Below, in pieces: positions 1 through 5,876 of a DNA stretch of 8,975 nt; position 1 is the first letter of the stretch, and every line of letters starts with the position of its first letter. Origin of the DNA: a bacterium (GTDB lineage Bacteria > Actinomycetota > Thermoleophilia > Solirubrobacterales > 70-9); the NCBI GenBank assembly GCA_002919115.1, contig PKER01000266.1, forward strand, positions 1-8,975, given 5' to 3'. The notes below the pieces were generated by a model that saw only the letters and a list, made by a program, of their open reading frames with translations, did no database searches and was not told where the DNA came from. A program made the position numbers and the translations under genes.

Positions 1-104
1 ATCAGCGCGCGGGCGCGATCGCCGCCCGGCGGGTGGGGAGCGCCGAGTCGGTGATCGCGACCGACGTCGTCGCCGCGCTGGCGGAGGGCCTGCGGCGGCC
101 ATGA
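1..104 (+). CDS. nnr: NAD(P)H-hydrate dehydratase, C-terminal end (partial)
   Basis: This is the 3' end of a gene that begins before the window. The reading frame whose codons begin at base 3 is open and ends at the TGA at 102-104. Its last residues include ESVIATDVVAAL, which resembles the conserved end of the ADP/ATP-dependent NAD(P)H-hydrate dehydratase domain (YjeF C-terminal, ribokinase-like fold). That enzyme dehydrates damaged, hydrated NAD(P)H back to the active cofactor in the cytoplasm. The stop overlaps the alr start by four bases (ATGA at 101-104), indicating translational coupling, and an nnr-alr order is common in bacteria, which supports the call. Only about 33 residues are visible and no catalytic motif is included, so the assignment rests on a short C-terminal resemblance plus context. 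Confidence 0.6.
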   Translation, partial: QRAGAIAARRVGSAESVIATDVVAALAEGLRRP

Positions 105-1225
105 AGCGAGCGGTCGCGCGCATCGACCTCGGGGCGATCGAGCACAACTGCGCGCTCCTCGCCGAGCTGGTCGGCCCGGGGGTCGAGCTCTGCGCCGTGG
201 TCAAGGCGGACGGCTACGGGCACGGCATGGTGCCGGCCGCGAAGGCGGCGGTGCGCGGCGGCGCAACGGCGCTCGCGGTCGCCACGGCGTCCGAGGCGGC
301 GGAGCTGCGCGCCGCCCTGCCGGACGCGCGGATCCTCACGGTCGGCGCGCTCTCGCGCGCGGAGGCCGACGTCGCTTTGCAGGCGGGCTCCGAGGTGGCG
401 ATGTGGCGCGAGGGCTTTCGCGCGTTCCTCTCCGAGCGCGCGCGGACGCTGGGCGTGCGGCCCCGCGTGCACGTGAAGTACGACACGGGCATGGGGCGCC
501 TCGGCGACTCCGACCCCGACGCGGTGCTCGCGCTCTGCGACGCGGTCGCGGCCGACGAGCACCTCGAGCTCGCGGGGTTCTGGACCCACTTCGCGACCGC
601 CGACGAGCTCGGCGACGAGTACTTCCCCCGGCAGCTCGCGGCCTTCACCGCGCTCGCCGAGCGCGTGCGCGCGTCCCACCCGCAGGTGACGGTGCACGCC
701 GCCAACAGCGCCGCCGTCTTCCGTGAGCCGGCGTCGCACTTCGACATGGTGCGCTGCGGGATCGCGGTCTACGGCCTCGACCCCTTCGGGGTGGACCCGG
801 CCGAGCACGGGCTGCGCCCGGCGCTCGAGCTGCGCAGCTACGTGGCCGACGTGAAGCTCTTCCCGGCCGGCGCCTCGGCCGGCTACGGGCGGAGCTGGCG
901 GGCGCCGCGCGACACCTACGTTGGGGTCGTGCCCATCGGCTACGGGGACGGCTGGCGGCGCGGGCTCTCCAACCGGGTGGACGTGCTGATCGGCGGGCGG
1001 CGCTACCCGGTATCGGGCACGATCTCGATGGACAACCTGACGGTCGACCTCGGCCCGCAGACCACGGTCAGGCCCGGCGACGAGGTCGTGCTCATCGGCC
1101 GCCAGGGCGAGGAGGTGCAGTCGGCCGAGGACATCGCGCGCGTGCTCGGGACGATCAACTACGAGATCACGTGCGGGATCTCCGCGAGGGTCCCGCGCGA
1201 GTACGTCGGCGGCGAGGCCGGATGA
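101..1225 (+). CDS. alr: alanine racemase
   Basis: Alanine racemase is a PLP enzyme that interconverts L- and D-alanine in the cytoplasm, supplying D-alanine for peptidoglycan. The 374-residue protein has the usual family length. The N-terminal TIM barrel carries AVVKADGYGHG with the PLP lysine K35. The second catalytic base, Y262, lies in AGYGRSW, exactly 19 residues before Y281 of the IGYGDG motif, as in characterised enzymes. Other expected residues are K126 and R133 in VKYDTGMGRLG, R218 in MVRCGIAVYG (contact to the pyridine nitrogen), M310 in SMDNLTVDLG, and Y354. The ATG at 101 overlaps the upstream stop and is preceded by GGAGGG at 83-88, a somewhat distant ribosome binding site. The stop overlaps the next start (ATGA at 1222-1225), so an nnr-alr-cca operon is likely. 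Nothing looks broken. Confidence 0.97.
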   Translation: MKRAVARIDLGAIEHNCALLAELVGPGVELCAVVKADGYGHGMVPAAKAAVRGGATALAVATASEAAELRAALPDARILTVGALSRAEADVALQAGSEVAMWREGFRAFLSERARTLGVRPRVHVKYDTGMGRLGDSDPDAVLALCDAVAADEHLELAGFWTHFATADELGDEYFPRQLAAFTALAERVRASHPQVTVHAANSAAVFREPASHFDMVRCGIAVYGLDPFGVDPAEHGLRPALELRSYVADVKLFPAGASAGYGRSWRAPRDTYVGVVPIGYGDGWRRGLSNRVDVLIGGRRYPVSGTISMDNLTVDLGPQTTVRPGDEVVLIGRQGEEVQSAEDIARVLGTINYEITCGISARVPREYVGGEAG

Positions 1226-2670
1226 GCGCGAGCCGCCTCAGCGAGGCAGCCGCCGTCGCGGTCGCCCGGGACGTGCTCGCCGGCGAGGAGCGCGTCTGGA
1301 TCGTGGGCGGCGCGGTGCGCGACGCGCTGCTCGGCCGGGAGGTGCTCGACGTCGACCTCGCGGTGGAACCGGGAACCGAGGAGCGTTACGCGCGGGCGGT
1401 GGCGCGCGCCTGCGGCGGCGCCGCGTTCCCGCTCTCCGAGGAGTTCGGCACGTGGCGGGCGGTGGCGCCGCGCAACGCGTGGCACCTGGACGTCACGCGC
1501 CTGCGCGGCGAGACGATCGAGGAGGACCTGGGCGGCCGCGACTTCACGATCAACGCGATCGCGGCGCCGCTCGCGGGCCCCGACGGCGAGCTCGTGGACC
1601 CGACCGGGGGGCGGCGGGACCTGGAGGCGGGCGTCGTGCGCGCGGTCAGCGAGCGCAGCTTCGCCGACGACCCGCTGCGGATCCTGCGTGCGGCGCGGTT
1701 CGCGTCCACGCTGGGGTTCGAGATCGAGCCCGGGACGATCGCGCTCGGCAGGGCGGAGGCGTCGCGCGCGGGCGAGCCCGCGGGGGAGCGGCAGCTCGCC
1801 GAGCTGCGGCACCTGCTCGCGGGGCGCGACCCTGCGCGCGGGATCGAGCTTCTGGACGCCCTCGACGCGCTCCCTGCGGCGCTGCCCGAGATCGCGCTGT
1901 TGCGCGGGGTGGGGCAGAACCCGAACCACCACCTCGACGTCTTCGGGCACACGCTCGAGGTGCTGCGGCAGGCCGTGGCCGTCCAGGCGGACCTCGACCG
2001 GTTCGCGGGCGAGGCGGCCGATGGCGCGCGGGAGCTCTTGGCGGAGCCCCTCGCCGACGAGTTCACCCGGGCCGTCGCGATGCGCCTCGGCGCGCTGCTC
2101 CACGACGTCGGCAAGCCGGCCACGCGCGGCGAGCACTCCGGGTACGTGACGTTCATCGGGCACGACCGCGTCGGGGCCCGGATCGCCGGCGAGCTGTTGC
2201 GCAGGCTCAAGGCGAGCCGGGCGCTCACCCGCTACGTGCAGGGCCTGGTGCGCCACCACCTGCACCTCGGCTTCCTCGTGCACGAGCGGCCGCTCTCGCG
2301 GCGCGCGATCTACGACTACCTCGCCCGCTGCGGGGACGTGGCGCCCGACGTCACGCTGCTCACGGTCGCCGACCGCCTCTCCGCGCGGGGCAGCGGCGCC
2401 GTCGCCGCCCCGGAGATGATCGAGGCGCACCTGAAACTCGTCCGCGAGGTGATGCCCGCCGCGCTCGATTGGCACCGCCAGGGCCCGCCCGACCTGCCCC
2501 TGCGCGGGGACGAGCTCGCCGCGGAGCTCGGCATCGAGGAGGGGTCGGAGCTGGGCCGCCTGATCGCCGAGCTGCGCGCCGCGGTCTACACCGGGGAGGC
2601 GACGAGCAGGGAGGACGTGGTGGCCCTGGGCCGCGACCTGCTGGAGCGCGCGCCCGAGGACGCGGAGTGA
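1222..2670 (+). CDS. cca: CCA tRNA nucleotidyltransferase / poly(A) polymerase family protein with HD domain
   Basis: Class II nucleotidyltransferase of 482 residues that probably builds or repairs the CCA 3' end of tRNA; poly(A) polymerase activity cannot be excluded from sequence alone. The head domain has IVGGAVRDALLGR (G29-G30) followed by the metal-binding D43-V44-D45, then RDFTINAIA (106-114) and DPLRILRAARFA (150-161). GERQLAEL near 188-195 matches the ERxxxE region of the neck. A metal-dependent HD phosphohydrolase domain follows: H243 in VFGHTLEVL, H294-D295 in LLHDVGKPATRGEHSG, H314 in GHDRVGA and the RHH at 344-346. The C-terminal part from about 425 is the helical tail found in long bacterial family members. 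The frame stays open upstream to a GTG at 1171, but the ATG at 1222 is preferred because it overlaps the alr stop, follows GAGG at 1214-1217 and starts just before the conserved domain. Confidence 0.88.
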   Translation: MSASRLSEAAAVAVARDVLAGEERVWIVGGAVRDALLGREVLDVDLAVEPGTEERYARAVARACGGAAFPLSEEFGTWRAVAPRNAWHLDVTRLRGETIEEDLGGRDFTINAIAAPLAGPDGELVDPTGGRRDLEAGVVRAVSERSFADDPLRILRAARFASTLGFEIEPGTIALGRAEASRAGEPAGERQLAELRHLLAGRDPARGIELLDALDALPAALPEIALLRGVGQNPNHHLDVFGHTLEVLRQAVAVQADLDRFAGEAADGARELLAEPLADEFTRAVAMRLGALLHDVGKPATRGEHSGYVTFIGHDRVGARIAGELLRRLKASRALTRYVQGLVRHHLHLGFLVHERPLSRRAIYDYLARCGDVAPDVTLLTVADRLSARGSGAVAAPEMIEAHLKLVREVMPAALDWHRQGPPDLPLRGDELAAELGIEEGSELGRLIAELRAAVYTGEATSREDVVALGRDLLERAPEDAE

Positions 2671-2671
2671 T

Positions 2672-2677
2672 TACGCT
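2672..2677 (+). promoter_or_regulatory. candidate -10 box (TACGCT) for the HIT gene
   Basis: TACGCT fits the actinobacterial -10 pattern TAnnnT and ends six bases before the GTG at 2684, the spacing expected when transcription starts at the start codon itself. No -35 element or ribosome binding site is recognisable. It lies right after the cca stop, so the HIT gene could be read both from the upstream operon and from this site. Confidence 0.42.
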
Positions 2678-2683
2678 CTCGGC

Positions 2684-3100
2684 GTGACCGACGAATGCAT
2701 CTTCTGCAAGATCATCGCCGGCGAGCTGCCCGGCGAGATCGTTGACTCCGACGAGCGGACCGTCGCCTTCATGGACATCAACCCGGCGACGCCCGGGCAC
2801 GCGCTGGTCGTGCCGCGCGCCCACGCGGCCGACCTCATGGAGATCCGCGACGAGGACCTCCAGGCGACGATCGTGGCGGCGCGGCGGCTCGCGCGGCGCA
2901 TGGAGGCCGCGCTCGAGCCCGACGGCTTCAACATCCTGAACGCCTGCCGCCCGGCCGCGTGGCAGACCGTCTTCCACTTCCACCTGCACGTGATCCCGCG
3001 GTACGAGAACGACCCGCTCAAGCTGCCGTGGATCCCGCGCGGGGCGGAGGAGGGTCAGATCGCCGCGGTCGCGGAGAAGATCCGCGCGGCCGGCGCCTGA
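2684..3100 (+). CDS. HIT-family nucleotide-binding protein (HINT-like)
   Basis: Cytoplasmic histidine-triad protein of 138 residues, a family that binds purine nucleotides and hydrolyses or transfers nucleoside phosphoramidates and related adenylated compounds. The start ECIFCKIIAGELPGEIV has the C5/C8 pair typical of HINT-type proteins. FMDINPATPGHALVVPRAH (residues 29-47) is the classic nucleotide-binding segment, and FHFHLHVIPR contains the triad H98, H100 and H102. The segment before the triad reads NACRPAAWQ, where most relatives have an Asn-x-Gly-x-x-Ala-Gly-Gln type loop, so the loop near the phosphate looks atypical. The GTG at 2684 is chosen because the CIFC motif follows at once and a -10-like box precedes it; the 13-base gap from cca contains no clear ribosome binding site. 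The physiological substrate cannot be read from sequence. Confidence 0.92.
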   Translation: MTDECIFCKIIAGELPGEIVDSDERTVAFMDINPATPGHALVVPRAHAADLMEIRDEDLQATIVAARRLARRMEAALEPDGFNILNACRPAAWQTVFHFHLHVIPRYENDPLKLPWIPRGAEEGQIAAVAEKIRAAGA

Positions 3101-3107
3101 GGCGCGG

Positions 3108-3875
3108 ATGCCTCCGATCACCGTGAGCTTCGACGGCGACGTCGCCGTCATCACGCTCTCCAACCCGCCGCTCAACCTCTTCGGCGCGGACGCGTTCGAC
3201 GCGCTCGACGCCGCCGTCGCCGAGGTGGAGCGCTCCAGCGCCCGGGCCGCGGTCTGGCGGGCCGAGGGGGAGATCATGAGCGGCGGGGTCGACGTGAACG
3301 TCTTCAAGGAGGCGGCCGAGCGCGGGGACGGGTTCCCCTCGCTGCTGGGCCCGATCCACCGGCTCGAGGCGCTGGAGATCCCCACGCTCGCGCTCTGCCA
3401 CGGGGTCTGCCTCACGGCCGCGCTGGAGGTCGCGCTCGCCTGCGACATGATCTGGGCCGCCGCGTCCGCGCGTTTCGGGCTGGTGGAGCGCGTGGTCGGC
3501 CTCACGCCGGGCGCCGGGGGGACGCAGCGGTTCGCCGAGCGGGCGGGGGCGGCGCGTGCGCGCGAGTTCGTTATGGGCGGGCGCATGTACGACGCCGCGA
3601 CGCTCGAGCGCTGGAACGTGATCGGTCGCGTGCTCCCGGACGACGAGCTGCATGAGAAGGGGATGGCCTTCGCGCGCGAGCTGGCCTCGGGGCCCACGCG
3701 GGCGCACGCGATGACCAAGCGCATCGTGCGCGCCTACCTGGAGGGCGGCGTGCCGGCCGCGGACGAGATCACCCCCGACGCCTTCTCGGGCCTGTTCGCG
3801 ACCCAGGACCTGCAGCGTGCGGTCCGCTCGTTCCTCGAGGAAGGGCCCGGCAAGGCCACGTTCGAAGGGCGCTGA
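3108..3875 (+). CDS. enoyl-CoA hydratase/isomerase (crotonase) family protein
   Basis: Crotonase-fold enzyme of 255 residues, expected to act on an acyl-CoA thioester in the cytoplasm; hydratase is the default guess, with isomerase or hydrolase as alternatives. The body from FDGDVAVITLSNPPLNLF to FGLVERVVGLTPGAGGTQR follows the family throughout. Aligned by eye to mammalian mitochondrial enoyl-CoA hydratase, both catalytic glutamates are present: E107 in LEVALACD and E127 in LVE, 20 residues apart as in the reference (E144 and E164). The oxyanion-hole segment is unusual: the common Gly-Gly-Gly before x-Glu is T103-A104-A105, and the first half-site reads SGGVD rather than AGAD. The ATG lies seven bases after the HIT stop, with GAGG at 3099-3102 as ribosome binding site, so it is probably translated from the same message as the HIT gene. 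Confidence 0.9.
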   Translation: MPPITVSFDGDVAVITLSNPPLNLFGADAFDALDAAVAEVERSSARAAVWRAEGEIMSGGVDVNVFKEAAERGDGFPSLLGPIHRLEALEIPTLALCHGVCLTAALEVALACDMIWAAASARFGLVERVVGLTPGAGGTQRFAERAGAARAREFVMGGRMYDAATLERWNVIGRVLPDDELHEKGMAFARELASGPTRAHAMTKRIVRAYLEGGVPAADEITPDAFSGLFATQDLQRAVRSFLEEGPGKATFEGR

Positions 3876-3902
3876 GGGGTGTGCGCGGCAGGGAGCCGCT
3901 GC

Positions 3903-3908
3903 TAGGCT
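3903..3908 (+). promoter_or_regulatory. candidate -10 box (TAGGCT) for infA
   Basis: TAGGCT matches TAnnnT and ends ten bases before the infA ATG at 3919, so the predicted leader is only a few bases or absent. No -35 match is seen about 17 bases further upstream. The absence of a close ribosome binding site before infA fits a leaderless or near-leaderless transcript. Confidence 0.4.
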
Positions 3909-3918
3909 CGTCGCCCGC

Positions 3919-4137
3919 ATGGCGAAGGAAGAGAAGATCGAGATGGAGGGCGAGGTCGTCGAGGCCCTGCCCAACACGATGTTCAAGGTCAAGCTCGACA
4001 ACGGCCACGAGGTCCTCGGGCACATCTCGGGCAAGATGCGCCGCCACTACATCCGCATCCTCCCGGGCGACCGTGTGAAGATCGAGCTCTCGCCCTACGA
4101 CCTGGATCGCGGCCGCATCACCTACCGCTACAAGTAG
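3919..4137 (+). CDS. infA: translation initiation factor IF-1
   Basis: IF-1 binds the A site of the 30S subunit and works with IF-2 and IF-3 to select the initiator tRNA and start codon. The 72-residue product is the standard length for the single OB-fold protein, running from MAKEEKIEMEGEVVEALPN through HISGKMRRHYIRILPGD to SPYDLDRGRITYRYK; these are the most conserved stretches of the family and nothing is missing. The ATG at 3919 is chosen because MAKE is the usual N-terminus; the frame remains open upstream but that extension has no IF-1 similarity. It sits 43 bases after the crotonase gene with its own -10-like box. In many bacteria infA lies in a ribosomal-protein operon beside rpmJ and rpsM, so this location beside an acyl-CoA enzyme is unusual. 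A GC hairpin follows the stop. Confidence 0.97.
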   Translation: MAKEEKIEMEGEVVEALPNTMFKVKLDNGHEVLGHISGKMRRHYIRILPGDRVKIELSPYDLDRGRITYRYK

Positions 4138-4160
4138 GCCGGCCGCCCGGGGAGCGCACA

Positions 4161-4180
4161 CCGGGGCCTCGCCGCCCCGG
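4161..4180 (+). terminator. GC hairpin downstream of infA, candidate U-less terminator
   Basis: CCGGGGC (4161-4167) and GCCCCGG (4174-4180) form a perfect 7-bp stem around the 6-base loop CTCGCC, 23 bases after the infA stop. No T-run follows, so this is not a classical intrinsic terminator; actinobacteria often use such hairpins without a U tract. A smaller one, GTGCG-CCGAG-CGCAC, follows at 4189-4203. Confidence 0.45.
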
Positions 4181-4204
4181 CACCGACCGTGCGCCGAGCG
4201 CACG

Positions 4205-4307
4205 CGACCGGCTTTGCTCGTCCCCTCGACCAGCAGCCTCGATCGCGTCCAGGCCGCCCCGCGGATGATCGACCTCGCTCGTCTTTTGGACTAGAACCTC
4301 GATCGCG
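4205..4307. repeat. imperfect direct repeat in the convergent spacer
   Basis: Two related units lie between infA and the oppositely oriented permease gene: 4205-4247 and 4270-4307. Shared blocks in order are CGACC, GCTCGTC, GAC(C/T)AG and CCTCGATCGCG (the last at 4237-4247 and 4297-4307); the GCTCGTC blocks at 4216 and 4277 are 61 bases apart. Neither unit codes for anything recognisable. The rest of the 177-base spacer holds the hairpins after infA. The function is unknown; it could be a decayed intergenic repeat family, a termination or processing region for the two convergent transcripts, or chance enhanced by composition. Confidence 0.5.
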
Positions 4308-4314
4308 CGGGCGG

Positions 4315-5091
4315 TCAGTCCGCCATCCGCCGCATGCCGCGCAGGGCGAACGCGGCGAGCACGGCGACGAGCGCGGCGATCGTGAGGAGTCCCGGCCAGG
4401 TCTCGTGCCAGGTGACCGTGCCGAGGAAGCCCTGGCGCACCATCTCGAGCACCTGGGTCACCGGGTTGATCGTGGCGACCGTGTGCAGCCAGCCTTGCAG
4501 GTGCTCGCGCGGGGCGTAGGAGGTGGTGCAGAGGACGAGCACGAACATGCCCGCTTGCATGAGGGGCGCCGCCGACTGGGTGCGGAAGCGCAGCGCGAGC
4601 GCGCAGCCCCAGCAGGCGGCGGCCGTGGCGAGGCCCATCACGCCCACGATCGCGAGCGCGAGGCCAAACGGCCCGGGCCAGCTCACGCCGATCGCGAAGC
4701 CCACGGTGAGCAGGACCGCCGCGGGGATCAGCGCGCGCAGCGCCGCCGAGATCACCATGCCCGCGAGGATCACGGGACGCGGGGCGGGGGAGGCGAGCAG
4801 GCGGTCGAACCAGCCGGCCTCGATGTCGCGCGCGAGGTTCACGCCGGTCGCGGCGCCCGTGAAGCCCGAGCCCTGCAGCAGCGAGACCCCGATGATGAAG
4901 CTCTGGTAGTCGTCGGTCCCGAAGCCGCCCAGCTCGGTGAGCTCCCCGAAGACGGCGGTGAGCCCGAGGAAGAAGATCGTCGGCGCGAGCACGCCCGGGA
5001 TCGCGGCGCCGGGCACGCGGAGGATCTCGTTCATCGCGCGTCGCACCAGCACGGCGACCATCGGCCAGTGGATCGCCAGCGCCGGGTTCAT
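4315..5091 (-). CDS. ABC-2 type transporter permease (DrrB-like), second permease
   Basis: Integral membrane subunit of 258 residues for the adjacent exporter. About six hydrophobic helices are visible near residues 31-48, 64-84, 109-134, 142-167, 176-193 and 233-250. The conserved cytoplasmic coupling segment of ABC-2 permeases is present as EAGWFDRLLASPAPRPVIL (91-109), and NPVTQVLEMVRQGFLG (209-224) matches the region before the last helix that in this family usually reads NP-(L/V)-x-x-x-(L/V)-E. The ATG at 5091 overlaps the stop of the other permease gene (ATGA) and AGGAGG lies 11 bases upstream, so the two permeases are translationally coupled and probably form a heterodimer with the ATPase. 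The substrate is unknown; drugs, lipids and polyketide-like metabolites are typical for relatives. It is the last gene of its operon. Confidence 0.92.
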   Translation of the reverse strand: MNPALAIHWPMVAVLVRRAMNEILRVPGAAIPGVLAPTIFFLGLTAVFGELTELGGFGTDDYQSFIIGVSLLQGSGFTGAATGVNLARDIEAGWFDRLLASPAPRPVILAGMVISAALRALIPAAVLLTVGFAIGVSWPGPFGLALAIVGVMGLATAAACWGCALALRFRTQSAAPLMQAGMFVLVLCTTSYAPREHLQGWLHTVATINPVTQVLEMVRQGFLGTVTWHETWPGLLTIAALVAVLAAFALRGMRRMAD

Positions 5092-5873
5092 CCGAGCCGC
5101 AGCCTCCTGCGCATGGCGAGCGCGCTCAGCCCGAGCCCGAGCGCTGCGAAGCCGGCGATCGACGCGAACGCCTTGAGCGCCCCCGCGCCGGTCACCACCG
5201 AGACCACCGGGTCGCGCACGCCCGCGACCACGAACGACAGCGGGTTGTATTGCGCGACCGTGGCCGCCGGCTCCTGCATGAGCTCGGCCGGGAAGAACGC
5301 GGTCGAGAGGAACAGGATCACGAAGATCATCGGGAACATCCCCTGCACGACGGACGCGCGGCCCGTCCGCAGCGCGATCGCCGCAGCGATCGACCCGAAC
5401 GCGACGGCGGCGAGCGTCACCCAGAGGACCATGAGCGCGACGCCGCCGACGCCCTCCTCGTAGGTGACGCCGAAGATCAGGCCGACGACGACGTAGTAGA
5501 TCGCCGAGATCGCGCCGAGCGCGGCCGTGCCCGCGAGCCTGCCGAGCACGATCGCGTAGCGCGAGACCGGGGCCACGAACAGGCGGTCGGTGAACCCCAT
5601 CTCGAGGTCGACGGCCAGCGCGATCCCGCCGCTGTTGCCCGCCAGCAGGCAGGACTGGATCATCGCCCCGGCCAGCATGAAGTCCAGAAAGCCGTTGACC
5701 TCGGGGAACTGCGGCAGGTTGACCGCGCCGCCCGCGCCCCCGGTCTGGACGGCGAGGAGCAGCGAGGGGAAGACGACGATCGGCGCGGCGAGCTGGGGGC
5801 GGCGGAACGTCTGGCGCACGGAGCGCGCGCCCAGCGACGCGACCACCCGCGCGTTCGCGACGAGCCCCGCCAA
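5088..5873 (-). CDS. ABC-2 type transporter permease (DrrB-like), first permease
   Basis: Integral membrane subunit of 261 residues with about six helices near 29-43, 62-87, 106-134, 143-168, 177-195 and 233-253. It carries the ABC-2 coupling motif EMGFTDRLFVAPVSRYAIVL (91-110) and the NPLSFVVAGVRD segment (210-221) of the DrrB-like group. It is clearly different from the neighbouring permease, so the exporter is probably heterodimeric. The start is a TTG at 5873, three bases after the ATPase stop; GGAGG inside the end of the ATPase gene lies eight bases upstream, which makes TTG the best choice. An in-frame GTG at codon 10 is the main alternative and would remove only a short cytoplasmic tail. 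The stop overlaps the next permease start by four bases. The substrate is not predictable from sequence. Confidence 0.92.
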   Translation of the reverse strand: MAGLVANARVVASLGARSVRQTFRRPQLAAPIVVFPSLLLAVQTGGAGGAVNLPQFPEVNGFLDFMLAGAMIQSCLLAGNSGGIALAVDLEMGFTDRLFVAPVSRYAIVLGRLAGTAALGAISAIYYVVVGLIFGVTYEEGVGGVALMVLWVTLAAVAFGSIAAAIALRTGRASVVQGMFPMIFVILFLSTAFFPAELMQEPAATVAQYNPLSFVVAGVRDPVVSVVTGAGALKAFASIAGFAALGLGLSALAMRRRLRLG

Positions 5874-5876
5874 GGG

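Noticed and set aside
1159..2475. Minus-strand open frame of 438 codons opposite cca
   Set aside because: It overlaps a gene with full nucleotidyltransferase and HD motifs and has no recognisable domain; stop codons are rare in this GC-rich DNA.
4211..4307. Possible CRISPR-like array or attachment site from the two repeat units
   Set aside because: There are only two imperfect units, with no regular spacer, no cas genes, and no tRNA or integrase nearby.
4189..5463. Long plus-strand open frame (424 codons) opposite the two permease genes
   Set aside because: The product is Arg/His/Glu-rich without domains, as expected for the antisense of GC-rich membrane-protein genes, while the minus-strand frames carry clear ABC-2 motifs.
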